Source of the DNA: Marasmius tenuissimus
Taxonomy: Eukaryota; Basidiomycota; Agaricomycetes; Agaricales; Marasmiaceae
Assembly (NCBI GenBank): GCA_029532415.1
Contig: JAQOTA010000052.1
Span: forward strand, 434,001-498,000
Length of the DNA: 64,000 nt
Reading direction: 5' to 3'
In this document: positions 10,541 to 23,350 of the stretch, in pieces
Numbering within the stretch: the stretch's first letter is position 1
How the letters are laid out: the number at the start of each line of letters is the position of its first letter
The notes under the pieces: model-generated
Database searches by the model: none
What the model was told of the DNA's origin: nothing
The model's input: the letters and a program-made list of their open reading frames with translations, nothing else
Translations under genes and position numbers: made by a program

Positions 10541-13308
10541 ATGAAGGGAGTATTCACCTCAATCTTTCATGGAATACTACTCTCGTCTATACTACGAGTT
10601 ACTGCGGTTGCTGATGGTGCTCCAGGACCGGCTGCAATAGCCCCCGATGTCCAAAGCATATCGCAGAAACATCTGGGCGACATACTAGGATCTATCACCA
10701 ATGCTGGAAGCGTCTCTAGCCTGTAAGCTTCTCCTTTTCTGTACACATTCACAAGCAAATAGAAGCTTTACAGACTCCAGCGACTCGACGGCGATGGAAA
10801 ATGGACTGATGTCGATTACACAACCGGGTGTGCGGCCCAGAAGTCCAGCTGGCCAGCCGCCACTCACTGGTCGCGACTGGGTGAGCAGCCTTATTACCTT
10901 GTTCTTGGAGAACACGGTTCAAGGATCTTCCCTTTCCTATAGTGATTTTAGCTGGCGCCTGGCATGGCGGCCTGCCCAACACGACCGTATTCACGCGGAA
11001 TGAGACCTTTTCAGGAAGGATCTTTGGCGCCATGGAATGGTGGTTTGAGCGCGACTTCAAGAACCCGGCGTGCTTGACAGATGGCGGGAAACCTGCCTGT
11101 CCTTGTGATCCCGCTGACACTACCATGTGGAATACAAACTGGTTTGCGAATGTAAAGTCTCCTTCCAGTTTGCCTTTTTTTTGCGTCTGTTCAACCTAAA
11201 GATAGGTTATTCAAATCCCAGAAACTGTCGGGAAGACATGTCTTTTGATGAATGATGCCCTCGCTCCTGCGCTGTCTGGACATTGCAATCGGATCATGGC
11301 CCGCGCATATGGGACCTTTCAAGGGACCTTTGGTTTCTTGGCTGGAGCTAACATCCTTGATATTGCCTCGATCGGCATTGACAACGGTATCTTGACGCAG
11401 AACACGACCTTGATCTCGGACGCCTATCGGAGAGTTCACAATGAGGTTGTCATACAAGGAGGCTTACAGGTCGACGGGATCAAAGATGATGGTAGTTTTG
11501 GGTAAGTTCGAGCTACTAGTCTACTCAGATGAAATACTCATTCATGTTCTAGGCAGCACAGAGGTCTTATTTATAATGGGAATTATGGGCAGGACTAGTG
11601 GGTCTCCTCTTCTTTGAACTCGTACAGGGGGCTCAACCGTACTTCATAGCGGCAACAATGTCCTCAATCTAGAGAGCATCGCCGCAGGCTCCCAATGGGC
11701 AGGCAGCCAGACCACAAAGAATGTGGTTGGTACCTTGTTCGACGGGAATTCCTGGATGACTTTTAGAGACACGATCACCGGAATAGTGCACTGGGACCTC
11801 GTACGTTTCTCGACCGATATCGCGTCTGATGCATGCACTGACTCAATCCGAAGTCGGTCATTGGACGTACCATCACCTATCCCTTGGCAGACAAACGGTA
11901 AAATACTTCTGGTTGTCTCCTATTATGCACTAAACGCCCTCCCCATCCCAATCTAGTGCAAGTGCCAAGATCAACATGAACTTAACGAGGGTACAAGAAT
12001 TGGGGGACGCCTGGCAGTCGGAACCCATGACTCGCTTCGCCCGGGAAGTTTCGAAACAGAGTGGGTCCAGCGCCAATGTTGGTCAGTTGGTCGGGCATAA
12101 GCATTTCTACGCCAACGATTACACAGTGAGTCGGGCTTCCAGGTGTCATTTCGGCTGGCCGAGTATCTCCTCTTTAGGTCCATAGAGGGAAGGATTATGT
12201 GTCTACCCTCAAGATGCATTCGAAACGGACGAAGAACGCGGAATGCGTAAACACCGAAAACGTCAGTATTGGGTTATGTTCTTATCTGACTCAATTAATA
12301 ACGGTCGAACAGCCCTTCGGTTTTCATCTAGCGGATGGAACCCTCTATACCTATGTCGCCGGCAATGAGTACGAAGATATCTCGGCTTCGTGGGATTGGA
12401 ACCTGATTCCAGGAACTACCGTCGACTACGGCGCGACACCTCTCAATTGTGGTAACACAAGATTCGATGGTATCGAAGGCTTCGTAGGAGGTGTGTCTGA
12501 CGGCGCGATTGGCGTATCCGCAATGAGGTATACCAATCCTGCTACGAAATCCCTTCGCTTCCAAAAGGCTTGGTTTTTCTTGAAGAACGATGTTCAATAT
12601 GTGCTGGTTTCAAACATCAGTTCCTCCACCCGCTCTGAGGTATACTCGGTGCTCGACCAGCGACGATATGCCGGGTCTATCTCTGTCAATAATAAGGCGG
12701 TTTCGTTGAAGGAAAATGTGGTCACAAATTTCACGGGCCCCACTTCGCTGTGGCATGGTGGTATCGGATACATCTTCCAGCCTAATATCTCTGGCACCTT
12801 ATCCCTCCTTGCCGGTCCGAAGACGGGAGAATGGTCCAAGATCAGCGCGTCAAAACAGCCCCCAACCACTGTCGAACTATTCACTGGATTCATACATCAC
12901 ACTTCGCTGAAATCCTCGATCGCCTACGGCGTGTATCCAGGAACGAAGTCCATCGATGATCTCCTAAAGAAGAGCACTACCTCTCGAATCCGTATTATCC
13001 AAAACGACGGCTCCCTTTCGGCAGTATACGACGAATCGAGTCGTGTTGTGATGATGATATTCTGGGACGCCAAAGGTGGTTGCCTGACCCAGGAGATCGA
13101 GGGTTCTCAGGTCAACCTATGTTCTAATGTTAATGCGGCAGTGATTTACGACTCCGGTAAAAACACCCTCACCGTTTCGGACCCCGCTCAGACGCACTCC
13201 GCCCTGACCATTAAACTGGGTTTTGCATCTCCCGAACAGAATAAAACTCTCAAATTCTCTCTACCACAGGGTGGTGGGGCTGGTGGGAGTGTTTCCATGA
13301 AGATTTAA
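10541..13308 (+). CDS. Secreted polysaccharide lyase family 8 (copy 1, intact)
   Basis: Secreted lyase of the hyaluronate/chondroitin AC/xanthan lyase family; it cleaves uronic-acid polysaccharides by beta-elimination. Ten exons: 10541-10722, 10774-10880, 10943-11151, 11206-11501, 11553-11597, 11650-11800, 11854-11897, 11957-12125, 12178-12261 and 12313-13308, 760 residues in constant phase. A hydrophobic N-terminal segment (about residues 5-22) looks like a signal peptide. Catalytic motifs are present: NW at N162, DGSFGQH with H267, and NYG with Y276 nine residues later, as in known PL8 enzymes; a GR motif follows at R335. The substrate cannot be read from sequence. A paralogue lies about 22 kb away on the same strand. 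Confidence 0.85.
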
Positions 13309-13946
13309 ATATTTAGAGTAGACGGTCTACTAAGAAACTTATTATATACTGAGGTTGCTCTGGACCGCAACCGTCGATTCCAAGCTGTTTGCTTCGCGTA
13401 CTGCCTTCACATGGTCACCGAATAATCATGAATATCTACCCACCAAGCCTCTTCTTCGCCTCGTCGTGTGAGCTGCGAAGCCGCCGCCCACCAGCTGCTA
13501 AGCACGTTGGACGTTAAATGAATCGTGATATTGTCTGCTCCTGGGAGTGGCGTAAGCGTATGTCGGTTCAATTACTCGTAAGGAATTTTGTGCATTGGAA
13601 AAAGACCTGCGGAAACACCGTAGAACCTTCTAAAACCAAAAAGAATGTCGAGTACCACGATGTATATAGGTAAGAAAGTGTACGTCTGTATGTGAAACAC
13701 AATCGATAATAGAACCCCAAGAAATGCACCCCGAAAACCAAATGAATACAGATGGCGGCATGAAAAAGTCCTACACTGGCAGGGCCATACGCCTGCGCAT
13801 GACAGGCATGAGAGTTATCACCGCGGCCGAGCACTTCGAAACCGGGAGAGTGAGTTACAGTATACGGATGAGCTATGGAGAAGATGACAGCAATGCAGCT
13901 TGGAATAGCAAGAGGAGAAGACATAGACAGCGAGCGACGAAGCAGT
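13309..13946. other. Intergenic, convergent 3' ends
   Basis: Between the stops of PL8 copy 1 and NIP7. Short ORFs only, with no family signal. Probably 3' UTRs and spacer. Confidence 0.5.
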
Positions 13947-14775
13947 TCATATCAAAGTTTCCTAGAATCATTTCATGAGACCGAAGTTCAACATCACAAA
14001 TGAATTGATCTTCTCACCTCATCGCGCAGGTATTCTCCGACATCTCTGCAGGGCCAAAAAGAAGATCAGTCCACGAGATCTGCTGTGTGAAGCAGACACC
14101 TTGGACTCACGCTTGGTGGAAAACAAGTATTGATGTTGGGTCTAATTTGCGTGTATCCGCTGTCGACCGTGCTGTGACCCCGAATCCCTGTAACCCGAAT
14201 GAGATCTCCAGTTTCGAGCGAGGCCCAATCGACGACATACCAATGGCACATCGTTCATACTGTAGACAACAACTCCTTGGTGCTCTGGAGTGTCCTCCGT
14301 GATACGACCGAGATGAGCCTTTAGTACATGGTTTCCGTACAGGAAGGGCATCTCGCCGTTCGGTTTTATCCAAACCTGCGAACCGATTGTTAACGCGTGC
14401 AGAGAAAAAGAAAAGACGATCGCGCACTTTGTACTTTGCGTACTGGGAAATATAGTCCAGTGCTGTTATGTGCAGCTTGAACTTTCCACTTTTACTAAAT
14501 TTTCCAAAACATGTTCCCAGACTAACGAGGTTGGGCCGAGCCACCGATGCACCTAAGCGCATGGATGACTCGGAGACGTAGAAGACTCTGTCCTTGTGAA
14601 GCCTGAAGCAATAGGGCTCATCCTTTCGGTCAATGAGATGAATGAGGTTTTTGCCCTACATCGTGGAGGAGAAAAGGTGAGCAGAAGGGAGTATGTAAGA
14701 GAGGAGGAGACTGACGATATAATTGGCAAGTTTTGCGAAGAGAGCCTTGGATTCGTCCTCGGTGAGTGGTCGCAT
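13947..14775 (-). CDS. NIP7: 60S ribosome biogenesis protein Nip7
   Basis: Nucleolar protein needed for 27S pre-rRNA processing. Exons 14775-14716, 14655-14428, 14375-14241, 14187-14111, 14045-14018 and 13961-13947 give 180 residues, the normal Nip7 length. The start MRPLTEDES, the core [10 protein letters not shown] and [16 protein letters not shown], and a C-terminal PUA domain ([15 protein letters not shown], then [16 protein letters not shown]) are all recognisable. The last exon is only 15 nt and encodes ETLI plus the stop; the exon before it is 28 nt. An open frame through the intron at 14427-14376 is an artefact of intron retention. Confidence 0.93.
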
Positions 14776-14967
14776 GAGTGGAAGGGGTGAAGGGGTAGCT
14801 TGGATCTAAGTAAAAAGAAGGCAAGTCTATAAGTAGCGGCTATAAGTTTTTTGGTAAGGCTTGAGCATATTATGTAATATCTCATACCTCAGATTGGAAA
14901 TAGAATTCAGTCACTATCCATCAATTGCATTGCTTCCCTTCCCCGATCGCGAGCGTGTAGTCTAGCT

Positions 14968-17900
14968 ATGTCCGCACCCTCGTTCTCATCGTTTCATCCT
15001 TCGTTTGAATCATTCCCTGATTTTGAAGCGGGACCCAGTATAACTACCGAAAAGTCCAGCTCAAAGAAGAAGGACAAATCAAAATCAGAACACCGCGACA
15101 AAGACGAACGGAAGAAACGGAAACGCAGGGAACGCTCTCCTCCCCCCTCTGACTATTACGACGACAAGAAGCTTCAAGAAGGCTCCAGTCGCTATTTCTA
15201 CTCAGACACGAAGGGAGATGCATTGAACGTTCAATATGGTGGCCCTCACAAGGGGGACATTCCCAAGTACCATGTTATCAACCGTACGCCATAACTCCTC
15301 TTCTGTCACTCGCTAATGATGGATTAGACGGCAGAAAGATTCTTGGACTGGCACCTGGATGGAGCGCTCGCAAATTGGACATAGGAATTGTGGTAGAAAG
15401 GGACTCGGACAGGAATAGGGTATGTCCAATTGGTCGTCAACAAAATGAAACACTGAAACACCGCGACCATTTCGTCCCAACAGTTGCCAACCCTAACGGA
15501 CGCCAAGACGCGACAAAAGCTCGTTGACAATCCAGAGTTGCTACTGAGCTCAGTTTCTAGCAACAAGTATATCGAAATCGACGGTTTTCTCCGTCTGCCC
15601 TCAGACAAGAAGGATCCAGACTACCGGGAAGATAACGACTCTCCGGAATCAGACTCTGAAGTTGAAGAGACCCTTCGACCCCCAGAAAACGACAACTCAA
15701 AGCCGCATCTCGATTCAGTCAACACAGATCGGGCGACCTTGAGGTCACTCGAACAAGACCTGAAGGCTAACCCTTCATCCGTATCCAGTTGGCTCACTCT
15801 CGTATCACGGACGGTCTCGGGGGTTGATCCTAATTCCAGGAAAGCGACAAATGCTCGCGCTGAAATTGCCACATCCATCCTCGACCGGACATTTTCTGCA
15901 CATCCAAGGAACAAGGATTCAAAACGGTTACGTTTGAAGTATTTGCGGGCAGGCGCAGAGATATGGCTGGAGTCGAAGATAGAAGAAGAATGGGAAGATT
16001 TATTGAAGCAGGCTGATGCTGATATTTGGATGGAATGGTTCGAGTGGAAGATCAGTAAAGCAAGTGACCTTCCGGGAGTGTTCGATTATGCCAGTCGAAT
16101 ATTAGGGGCTTTAGGAGATAGGGAAGATGACGATATGGGGAAGGTTCGGGTCCTTTGGCGAGTTGCAGTGGCCTGTCAACAAGCAGGTGTGTTCACACTT
16201 TCACCGGCAGCTTAACTCCTCTCAGACGTGCCATGCAGGGTATCCGGAGCGGGCGACCGCTCTTTTTCAGGCCGAAGCCGAATTGTAAGTAGAATGAGCT
16301 CTCCGTTACGACAAAAAGGGCACTCATGAAATAACACAGGCTTTTTGAGATACCTCAATCCCTACATGGATTGCCGATCGATACTGTGCTTGATGCACTT
16401 GAGGTATTCTGGGATTCTGAGGCACCCCGTATTGGTGAACCTGGATCCAAAGGCTGGACTCACTGGTATTCTCGCCGTGATGAACAACAGCCTGTCCCGA
16501 TCGCACCCTCAAAATTTGCAGAGGCGGTCGACCTCGACCCTTACAGGCAATGGGGCATTAATGAATCACTAGATGACAGGAGAAGGGCTCAGCCCTTGCG
16601 TTCCAATGATGATTCTGATGATCCTTATGCTACCATACTCCTCTCCGACCTTCGACAAATTCTCTCTCCTTTGCAAAGCGACCGAGCGAAGAGGGCGTTC
16701 CGCCTCGCCTGGCTATCCTTTTTGGGGCTCCAAATTCCCGGGTTATTTGACTACCTTGCAGTCGATGATGGGTCGCTCGATGACAGATGGTCTTTGGGTC
16801 ACCTCACAACACCAAGCTATCTGGACGCGATTTTTCCACCACCGGACCGTCAGCTGCTTACGACTGATGCTGTATCAGGGGTCATTATCGGTCGGCAGAA
16901 GGAGTACGCGAATAGCTTTGGCCCCGTGAAGTACTGGACTTGGGGTAGCCTCGATCCACTGGAACCAGTTTTTAGTAAACATGGCATGTGGGACAAGGTA
17001 GATGTGGCTGGCGTAGACACCGAGCAGGCCAGAAGGATATTCCAGCAATTGAGATTGGGTCGGGAGGACATTGAGTGGGATACGTTAGCTTTGGCGTTCG
17101 AAGCCGCACTTGACGTTAAAGTGTGAGTTCCTGGAATTCGATTTTTTGCACCCTCGTTTTTAGATTCTCACCAATCGTATCACCATCACTCGACATACAG
17201 CTCCCTCAAACTTTCTCGGAGTTTGCTCGAGAACAATCGTGATTCTCTCCCTCATTGGGCCGCTCATGGGAAATTGGAGCGCATGAGAGGGAGGTTGAAT
17301 GATGCCCGGAAGGTCTATCAAACCGTCCTCGTCGCGTCGTCCAGCTCCCGCCGGCGACTAGGGGAAGGTCAATTATGGTGGGATTGGGCAGAGATGGAAT
17401 GGTCAGCGGGTCAGCCAGAAGCGGCGCTGTCTGTCGTCCTCAAGGCAGCCAGAATCGAAGGTCGCGGCGGTGTTGCTATTCTGCGGGCGAAATCCGCCTT
17501 TTCCGACGAGGCTAAAACCTGCGAGGGCTGGAAAGAGGCGGAATCCTGGATAAAGCTCGGTTCCTTGCTCGAGGTCCTTGCATCGAATGATGTGGCGTCG
17601 TGTCAGCAGATGTTCAACGAGCGGATGGAGGCGTTGCGGGTAGGTGAAGTCGCTCACGAAAGCATGACTGTCCAGGCTTTGCTCTTCCTTTATATTCATG
17701 CCATTGCACTCAAAAACCCCGTTCCTCCCGCGGTGTTGAGAGAACGGGCTGAAAGGGCGCTCGAGATGTATCCCAGCAACTCCGTGGTTCTGGGAGTATT
17801 CCTCGAGTGCGAGAAGGGGCAAGGCGTTTGGGGGCGCGTTCGTAGCTTACTATCGAACAGCGGAGAAGTAGTCAAGGATGTCTCAAGGCGGATCCAGGAG

Positions 17901-18448
17901 GTATGGATTGGAAGATGGGAAGGTTACAGGTGGGAGAGTGAGTTGGAGAGAATTCGAGGGAGTTTAGCAAGTGCTGTCGAACACGAAAGGTACGCACTCA
18001 TGACAATTTCGGCGTCCTGAAACGCTTAAAACTCTCTTGTAACCCAGGACGCAGAAGAGCGGGGTCGTGTGGAGAATATTCATCGAGTTGGAAATACGGT
18101 CAAAGCGCTTGGACCAAGCAAAGAAGCTACTCTATCGAGGAATCCAGGATTGTCCGCTTTCGAAGGGTAATTCAATGTGCACTGCTTGCCCTTTTTCATT
18201 TTGCTGATGTGTCATGCACAGAATTGTATCTGCTTGCATTTGTCTCGCTTCGCTCGGTCTTTAGCGGTCGGGAGCTGAATAGTCTGGCGGAATTGATGGC
18301 GGAACGTGGAATTCGCATGCGTCGGGAGCTGGACGAGGTTGTTGCAGATTGGAATGGGGAGGACAAGTCGGACGAAGAGGGGGTAATAGGAGGGGAGGAT
18401 GAGATAGAGTACAATTCTCGGGAGTTGAGACGCCTCAAACCATACTAG
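14968..18448 (+). CDS. NRDE2: NRDE2 family protein with HAT repeats
   Basis: Homologue of NRDE-2, a nuclear factor that works with the Mtr4 RNA helicase and is linked to RNA surveillance and nuclear RNAi. Exons 14968-15283, 15328-15419, 15484-16186, 16239-16284, 16340-17122, 17201-17989, 18048-18166 and 18222-18448 give 1024 residues. The N terminus is Ser/Lys-rich (SSSKKKDKSK, KKRKRRERS), with the typical opening FPSFESFPDFE-like segment and ILGLAPGWRARKLD. The rest is HAT/TPR-like helical repeat. All phases close. The C terminus is acidic and ends RRLKPY. Confidence 0.82.
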
Positions 18449-18793
18449 GAACTTGCGGTGCTTTGCCGGAAGTAGGACCCTGTTTGTATTTGAGGCGGTG
18501 CAGGCCAGTCTAGATGTATTTACTAGTATTTGTACACGACTCGGGAGTGACCCGTAACACGATTGCTGTCACGGTGGACCTCGCTTGAACGGTATTGTTT
18601 ATGTGCACGAGGCAGCACCCTCGGCTGTCCAGCTACTTTTCGCATTTTTTACTTGAACAGAAAGCCAGATTCTTTCAATAGTCTTGCTGGCTTTCTTTTC
18701 TTCGTTCTCCTCTCTTTTCAACCCCCAATTTCCCCGCACCACTCCCTACATCATCATTCCTAACATACGTCTCCCTATAATCCGCCATCCATC
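18449..18793. other. Intergenic, promoter of BYR4-like gene
   Basis: Spacer between NRDE2 and the next gene on the same strand. It has a C/T-rich stretch near 18690-18780, common before fungal transcription starts. No gene seen. Confidence 0.45.
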
Positions 18794-21433
18794 ATGCCCA
18801 CAATTCCCGCACCAACCTTCGACTCGAATCGCGAAGAATGGCCAGACGCAGATTTCGACTTTCCAGAGGGCCAGCCACTGCACGCTATCTCGGACAAGGA
18901 CGACGACGAGGACTGGGACCTCGAGATGGACTTGGGAAAAACCGGCAGCGCCAAAATACAAGTTCCTTCCAGGCCTATTGTCTCCGATCTTGTTTCCTCT
19001 TCCATGACTCAAATGGTCACCATTCGTCCCCCACAGCCATCATTACAGCTTTCTGAAGAAGATGAAGACGATGACGAGGGCGTTTCCACTATCAAGGCAG
19101 CCACCATAATGCCAAAGCCACCCCAGCCCAAATTACACCAAGACCCCATTGACGAGGACTTTGAAGACGGATTCTCATTACCATCTGACCTTACCCGTCT
19201 CTCTCTAGCCCCCTTGTCTCTCAATCATCGCTCTTCCAAGAACTCGCTTGAATGGGGCGACAAAGATCAAACCTCATCATCACAGTCTTCCGACGCCTAT
19301 TCCTCCCTTGGGTTCGCCGACGCCTCACCTTCATCTAACTCCACATCATCCGCGTCTCTACCGGATACCGAAACCGAAGACGAGGACGAGGACTTTGACC
19401 TTGTTGAGGGTCTTGTAATTCCTTCCGAAATCTTCGAGTCAGGACATGGTGGCCGCAAGCTCAACAAAATATTAGAGCAGAAGAAGATGACTCTGTTCGT
19501 CAATGAGCAATTGAAGGTGACAAGTCCAGACCCAGAAGACGATTTCGAGATGGGCCTCGTCATTGACGATGATGTCGATCTCAGTCCTAGCCGCCTGCTC
19601 ACCGGCGCGCAGCAGAAGGGCGAACACAACAAGCGCAGTAGCAGCCTGCCCACAACTCGCCCTTCATTGCGGCCGCCTTCTCGGTTGAGGTCAGACAGGG
19701 CAAAATCCCCCGTTAACCCCCCACCCTCCTCGACTCGTCAGTTCCAGAAGCTTAGGCTATCACCCTCACCGCCCCTCAACCCTCCGACTCGCTCGCAAAC
19801 TTTCCAGGCCCTTTCGCAGACCCCTTCGCCCTCAACATCCTCCTTCCTAGCCCCCAAGCCCGGGAGTCTACGAGGGCAGAAGTCTCATTCCGGCCTCAAA
19901 CCCCCTACGCCACCCCCCACCCGCAAACTCACCCGCAAGGCTTCACTCTCTTCCCTCATGGACACGAGCCAACCCCAAGCGTCAGGCTCGGGATCATCAA
20001 GCAAAGCTCGTTACGAGGAACCCACTGCAGCTTCAAGAGCAAAAACTCAGAGAAGTTCGACAACTCGCTACAAAGTCCCCCCTACCCGGCCATCCACACC
20101 ATCCTCCAACACCGCAGCCCTCCGACTCACCATGCCAACCGTACCCAATCGAGCGCGACCAGCTCTTTCATCGGTATGGGGAGCACCTTCATCACCCGCC
20201 ATCCCGTCACCCATACACCGCAACACATCGTCACCATTACCCCGGCCACCCTCGAGCTTATCCTTGAAAGCCTCACGTACAGTACTCGCCTCCCCGCCGC
20301 CACCCAAGGTGCTACGGAAACCGAGACGAGCAAGGACGTACGGAGATGGCACCGAACTTGACAACATAGACGACCTACCTACCGACCGCGATAAGGAAAG
20401 TCGATTCCGTGTTCAGCCGAAGGGTTATGGAAACCGGATACCAGGCGGTACATACTCAGCGACAAAACCTCCAGAAAAGGGTACAATTCGGAAAAAGAGA
20501 AGGGAACCTTCTGGGACCAATGCGGGTGAGTCCATTCCATTTCCTTCCCGCGCCGTTCCTAAATGCTCATCCACTACCTCATAGATGTTTTGGGGACTTC
20601 CAGTATAACAAATCGCAAGTCTTCAAGAGCGGATCTTTCGTCGCTCAAGTCTGCTTTTGGATCCCCGCCGAAGAAGAAGAAAACGGCTTCACCCTCCAGT
20701 GCTCCTAAGAAAAAACCAACACTCATACGTAACTTGGGAGGTACTGGTGGCCCCAAAGGTGAGCAGATCCATCCAACCTGTCGATGACGTCGAATTAATC
20801 AGCGTTTGGGAATGTCCAGTTGTCGGTGAAATGAAGTGGAACCCCCATACATTACGGTGGGAAGGCAACGAACAGGCACTGCGGGAATTCGATGCCGTGG
20901 TGACCTCGACCCGCCCTGCCCTCATCACTCATCTGACTGGGTCATCAATCGGATCACCTGTCGGTTCCTTCGCGTCAGGTGCACGGATAGTGGGAAACAT
21001 GATTTTCGATCCCCAACGAATGTGTTGGATATCGACATTACCGCCTGAAGAAGATGAACCAGACGTGTTCGCCAACCTTGCAGATGACGAGGAAGATGGT
21101 GAAGGGTGGTCAAGAAAAGGCGATACAATACGAGGTAGTCTGAAGTCTCTGACGCCTTCAGAGACAAGCCGGACATCAACATCGATGTCGGGGCTTACAG
21201 ACCCTCCTAGCCCTGCTCGTAGTCGGACACGGTCACCTTCCGAGTCTGATGGCGAAAGTGATCGGGGGTCGAGAGCATCACTGTTCTTCGACATTGACTC
21301 CACGTTTGTTCAGAGCTGTAGGGTAGCTGAACAACGACACGACACTGAGCTGTCAGGCTGGAAGAAGATCCTTGCCAGACACGACAGGTCGGAGCTCTAT
21401 GAAATTAGGGCGCTCGCGACACGCAAGTACTAA
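18794..21433 (+). CDS. BYR4: Byr4/Bfa1-type septation regulator
   Basis: Homologue of fission yeast Byr4 (budding yeast Bfa1), scaffold of the two-component GAP for the Spg1/Tem1 GTPase that times septation and mitotic exit at the spindle pole body. Exons 18794-20525, 20585-20758 and 20820-21433 give 839 residues. The N-terminal two-thirds is low-complexity and acidic, then Ser/Pro-rich. The conserved C-terminal region is clear: VVGEMKWNPHTLRWEGNE, then GARIVGNMIFDPQRMCWIS. Its GAP partner (Cdc16/Bub2) is not in the window. Confidence 0.82.
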
Positions 21434-22126
21434 TACCTCGCTCCATCCATGCTCTCCTCAGACTCTCCTTATCCCCCTCTCCTCCCTCTCCTACATTACA
21501 TAGGCATACAGCCTTTTAACTACCTCACAGGGACTATTTGTGTGTACAGTTTGCAAGCTGTTGTGCTTTCTTCTCGTATTCGCCCCCATTTCGTTCATTT
21601 TTGTTTTCGTTTCTGTTCATATCTCGCACTCGATGATACTAGGTCACGCTCTTTATTATTCTTTATTACTCGTTTCGCAGTCTCGACATGTACGGTTTCT
21701 TCTCGCATATGGAATATATGTTCACTCAATACTCACGACTTGCTGAATGCTGAGGCAGGCAGGCAACTGCGTTGACGTTGGACCGGAACTTGAGCTTCTG
21801 AATGTAACCTTCCCGGACGTGCCAAGCTCGAGTTGAACTTTTTTATTCGCTCATGGATCGCCAAGCCCACCCTACCTGGGGATGAACGACCTTTTTACCA
21901 CTGAAAAGGCTATTGACGATCTCGGACCTTCTCATTGTCGGTACAGAGACGCATGGCTACTGCAGTATTGAAGCATAACTGCGACAACCCTCGGAGTGGC
22001 GAACGCGCTCTACTGCGACACTTCTGTTCGTAGTTCCCACGCACTTCCTACTTGGGCACCAACGCGTAGTCTCTCAATTCGCTTATAACTTGATGCATTC
22101 TCGTCAATACCCTTTCAGAAACCCCC
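21434..22126. other. Intergenic
   Basis: 3' flank of the BYR4-like gene (T/C-rich near 21440-21720) and promoter of UreD. No coding signal beyond chance ORFs. Confidence 0.5.
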
Positions 22127-23164
22127 ATGTCGACTTCAATCCCAAAACTTGAACCAGGATGTGGGCGTATATGCTGCACTTCACACGGAAACAGCGCCGT
22201 GTTATCTGAACTGTCCTCAACGTACCCACTCAAGCTCATTTCGCCTCGTGTTTTGTCCAGACCAGACGTGGCCATCGTCTACATCTTGTCTTACGGTGGC
22301 GGCCTTGTTGGAGGCGACAGAGTTCAACTCTCTGTCAAGGTGGAAAAGGGGAGCTCTATCATGTTGCTATCTCAGGTGAGCTTTAAGGAGTGCTCTAGTC
22401 CAACTTCGCCCTCAACAACAGATCCATCACCATCATCGTCATCCTAGGGGTCAACAAAGGTCTTCACGACCCGTCTGCAGCAAAGACAGATCAACAATCC
22501 TTCGACATCACCGTCCTCCTTACTCGATCTTGAGAATGATGATGGCGCCACGATCCAAAAGATGGACTTCTCAGTATCTCCCGGCGGCGCGTTATACCTC
22601 CTCCCCGACCCCGTAACTTGCTTCCGTTCTGCTTCATACAAGCAAATCCAAACCTTCCACATCGCCAAAGACTCTACTCTAGTCCTCTTGGACTGGATAA
22701 CCTCCGGTCGGAAATCTCGAGGCGAAGAATGGGTCTTCTCCAGATACTACAGTCTCAACGAGATCTTCATCGACGGGGCGAGGTTCGCCAAAGACGCGTT
22801 ACTCCTCGAGGAACACGGTCATCGAGGTAACGGAGGTGGCGGTAGCACTCCAAGGAAACCGCTTGCGGAAAAGTTGGCTCCATATTCGTGCTACGCGAAT
22901 GTCATACTCTTCGGTCCCCAGGTTAGGGGTGTTATTGAGGAATTGACATCTGCATACGAGAAGATTTCTATCATGAAACTTACCTCTCCACCGGAGCTCC
23001 TTTGGTCTCTGAGTCCTATTGTGGGTCGGGACGGTGCACAGGGTGCAATCGTTAGGGTAGCAGGGAAGGAGACTGAATTGGTGAAAGATTGGTTAAAGAA
23101 GTCGTTGGGTGGGCTTACCCAAGTTGTCGGTCCAGATGTGTATCGTCGTGCGTTTGCTCAGTAA
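22127..23164 (+). CDS. ureD: Urease accessory protein UreD
   Basis: Cytosolic chaperone that helps load nickel into urease together with UreF and UreG. Exons 22127-22375 and 22448-23164 give 321 residues. The family pattern is clear: SYGGGLVGGDRV near the N terminus, STKVF directly after the intron, the core FSVSPGGALYLLPDPVTCF, and LLDWITSGRKSRGEEW followed by FSRYYSLNEIFIDGARF. No other urease gene is nearby, as is usual in fungi where these genes are dispersed. The intron is 72 nt, and reading through it ends at the TAG of its own acceptor. Confidence 0.93.
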
Positions 23165-23350
23165 TGAGATAGATCTAGTCACTGCCATTCTTGTGTACTC
23201 TCAATGCTGTATTCACGTATATTATTCACGTACATTCATGATGAATGAGGAGAAGGTTTATTAGACTATTACACTAGCGAAGATTCCGAACAATCTACAC
23301 GACCACTAGGTGCAAGATGATAGTTATAATACAGCAGAATGAGTGAGGGT

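Noticed and set aside
13568..13924. 118-codon minus-strand ORF between PL8 copy 1 and NIP7
   Set aside because: No family signal; it lies in the probable 3' flank of NIP7.
14107..14562. 151-codon minus-strand ORF as a separate gene
   Set aside because: It is NIP7 exon 2 read through the intron at 14427-14376 into another frame.
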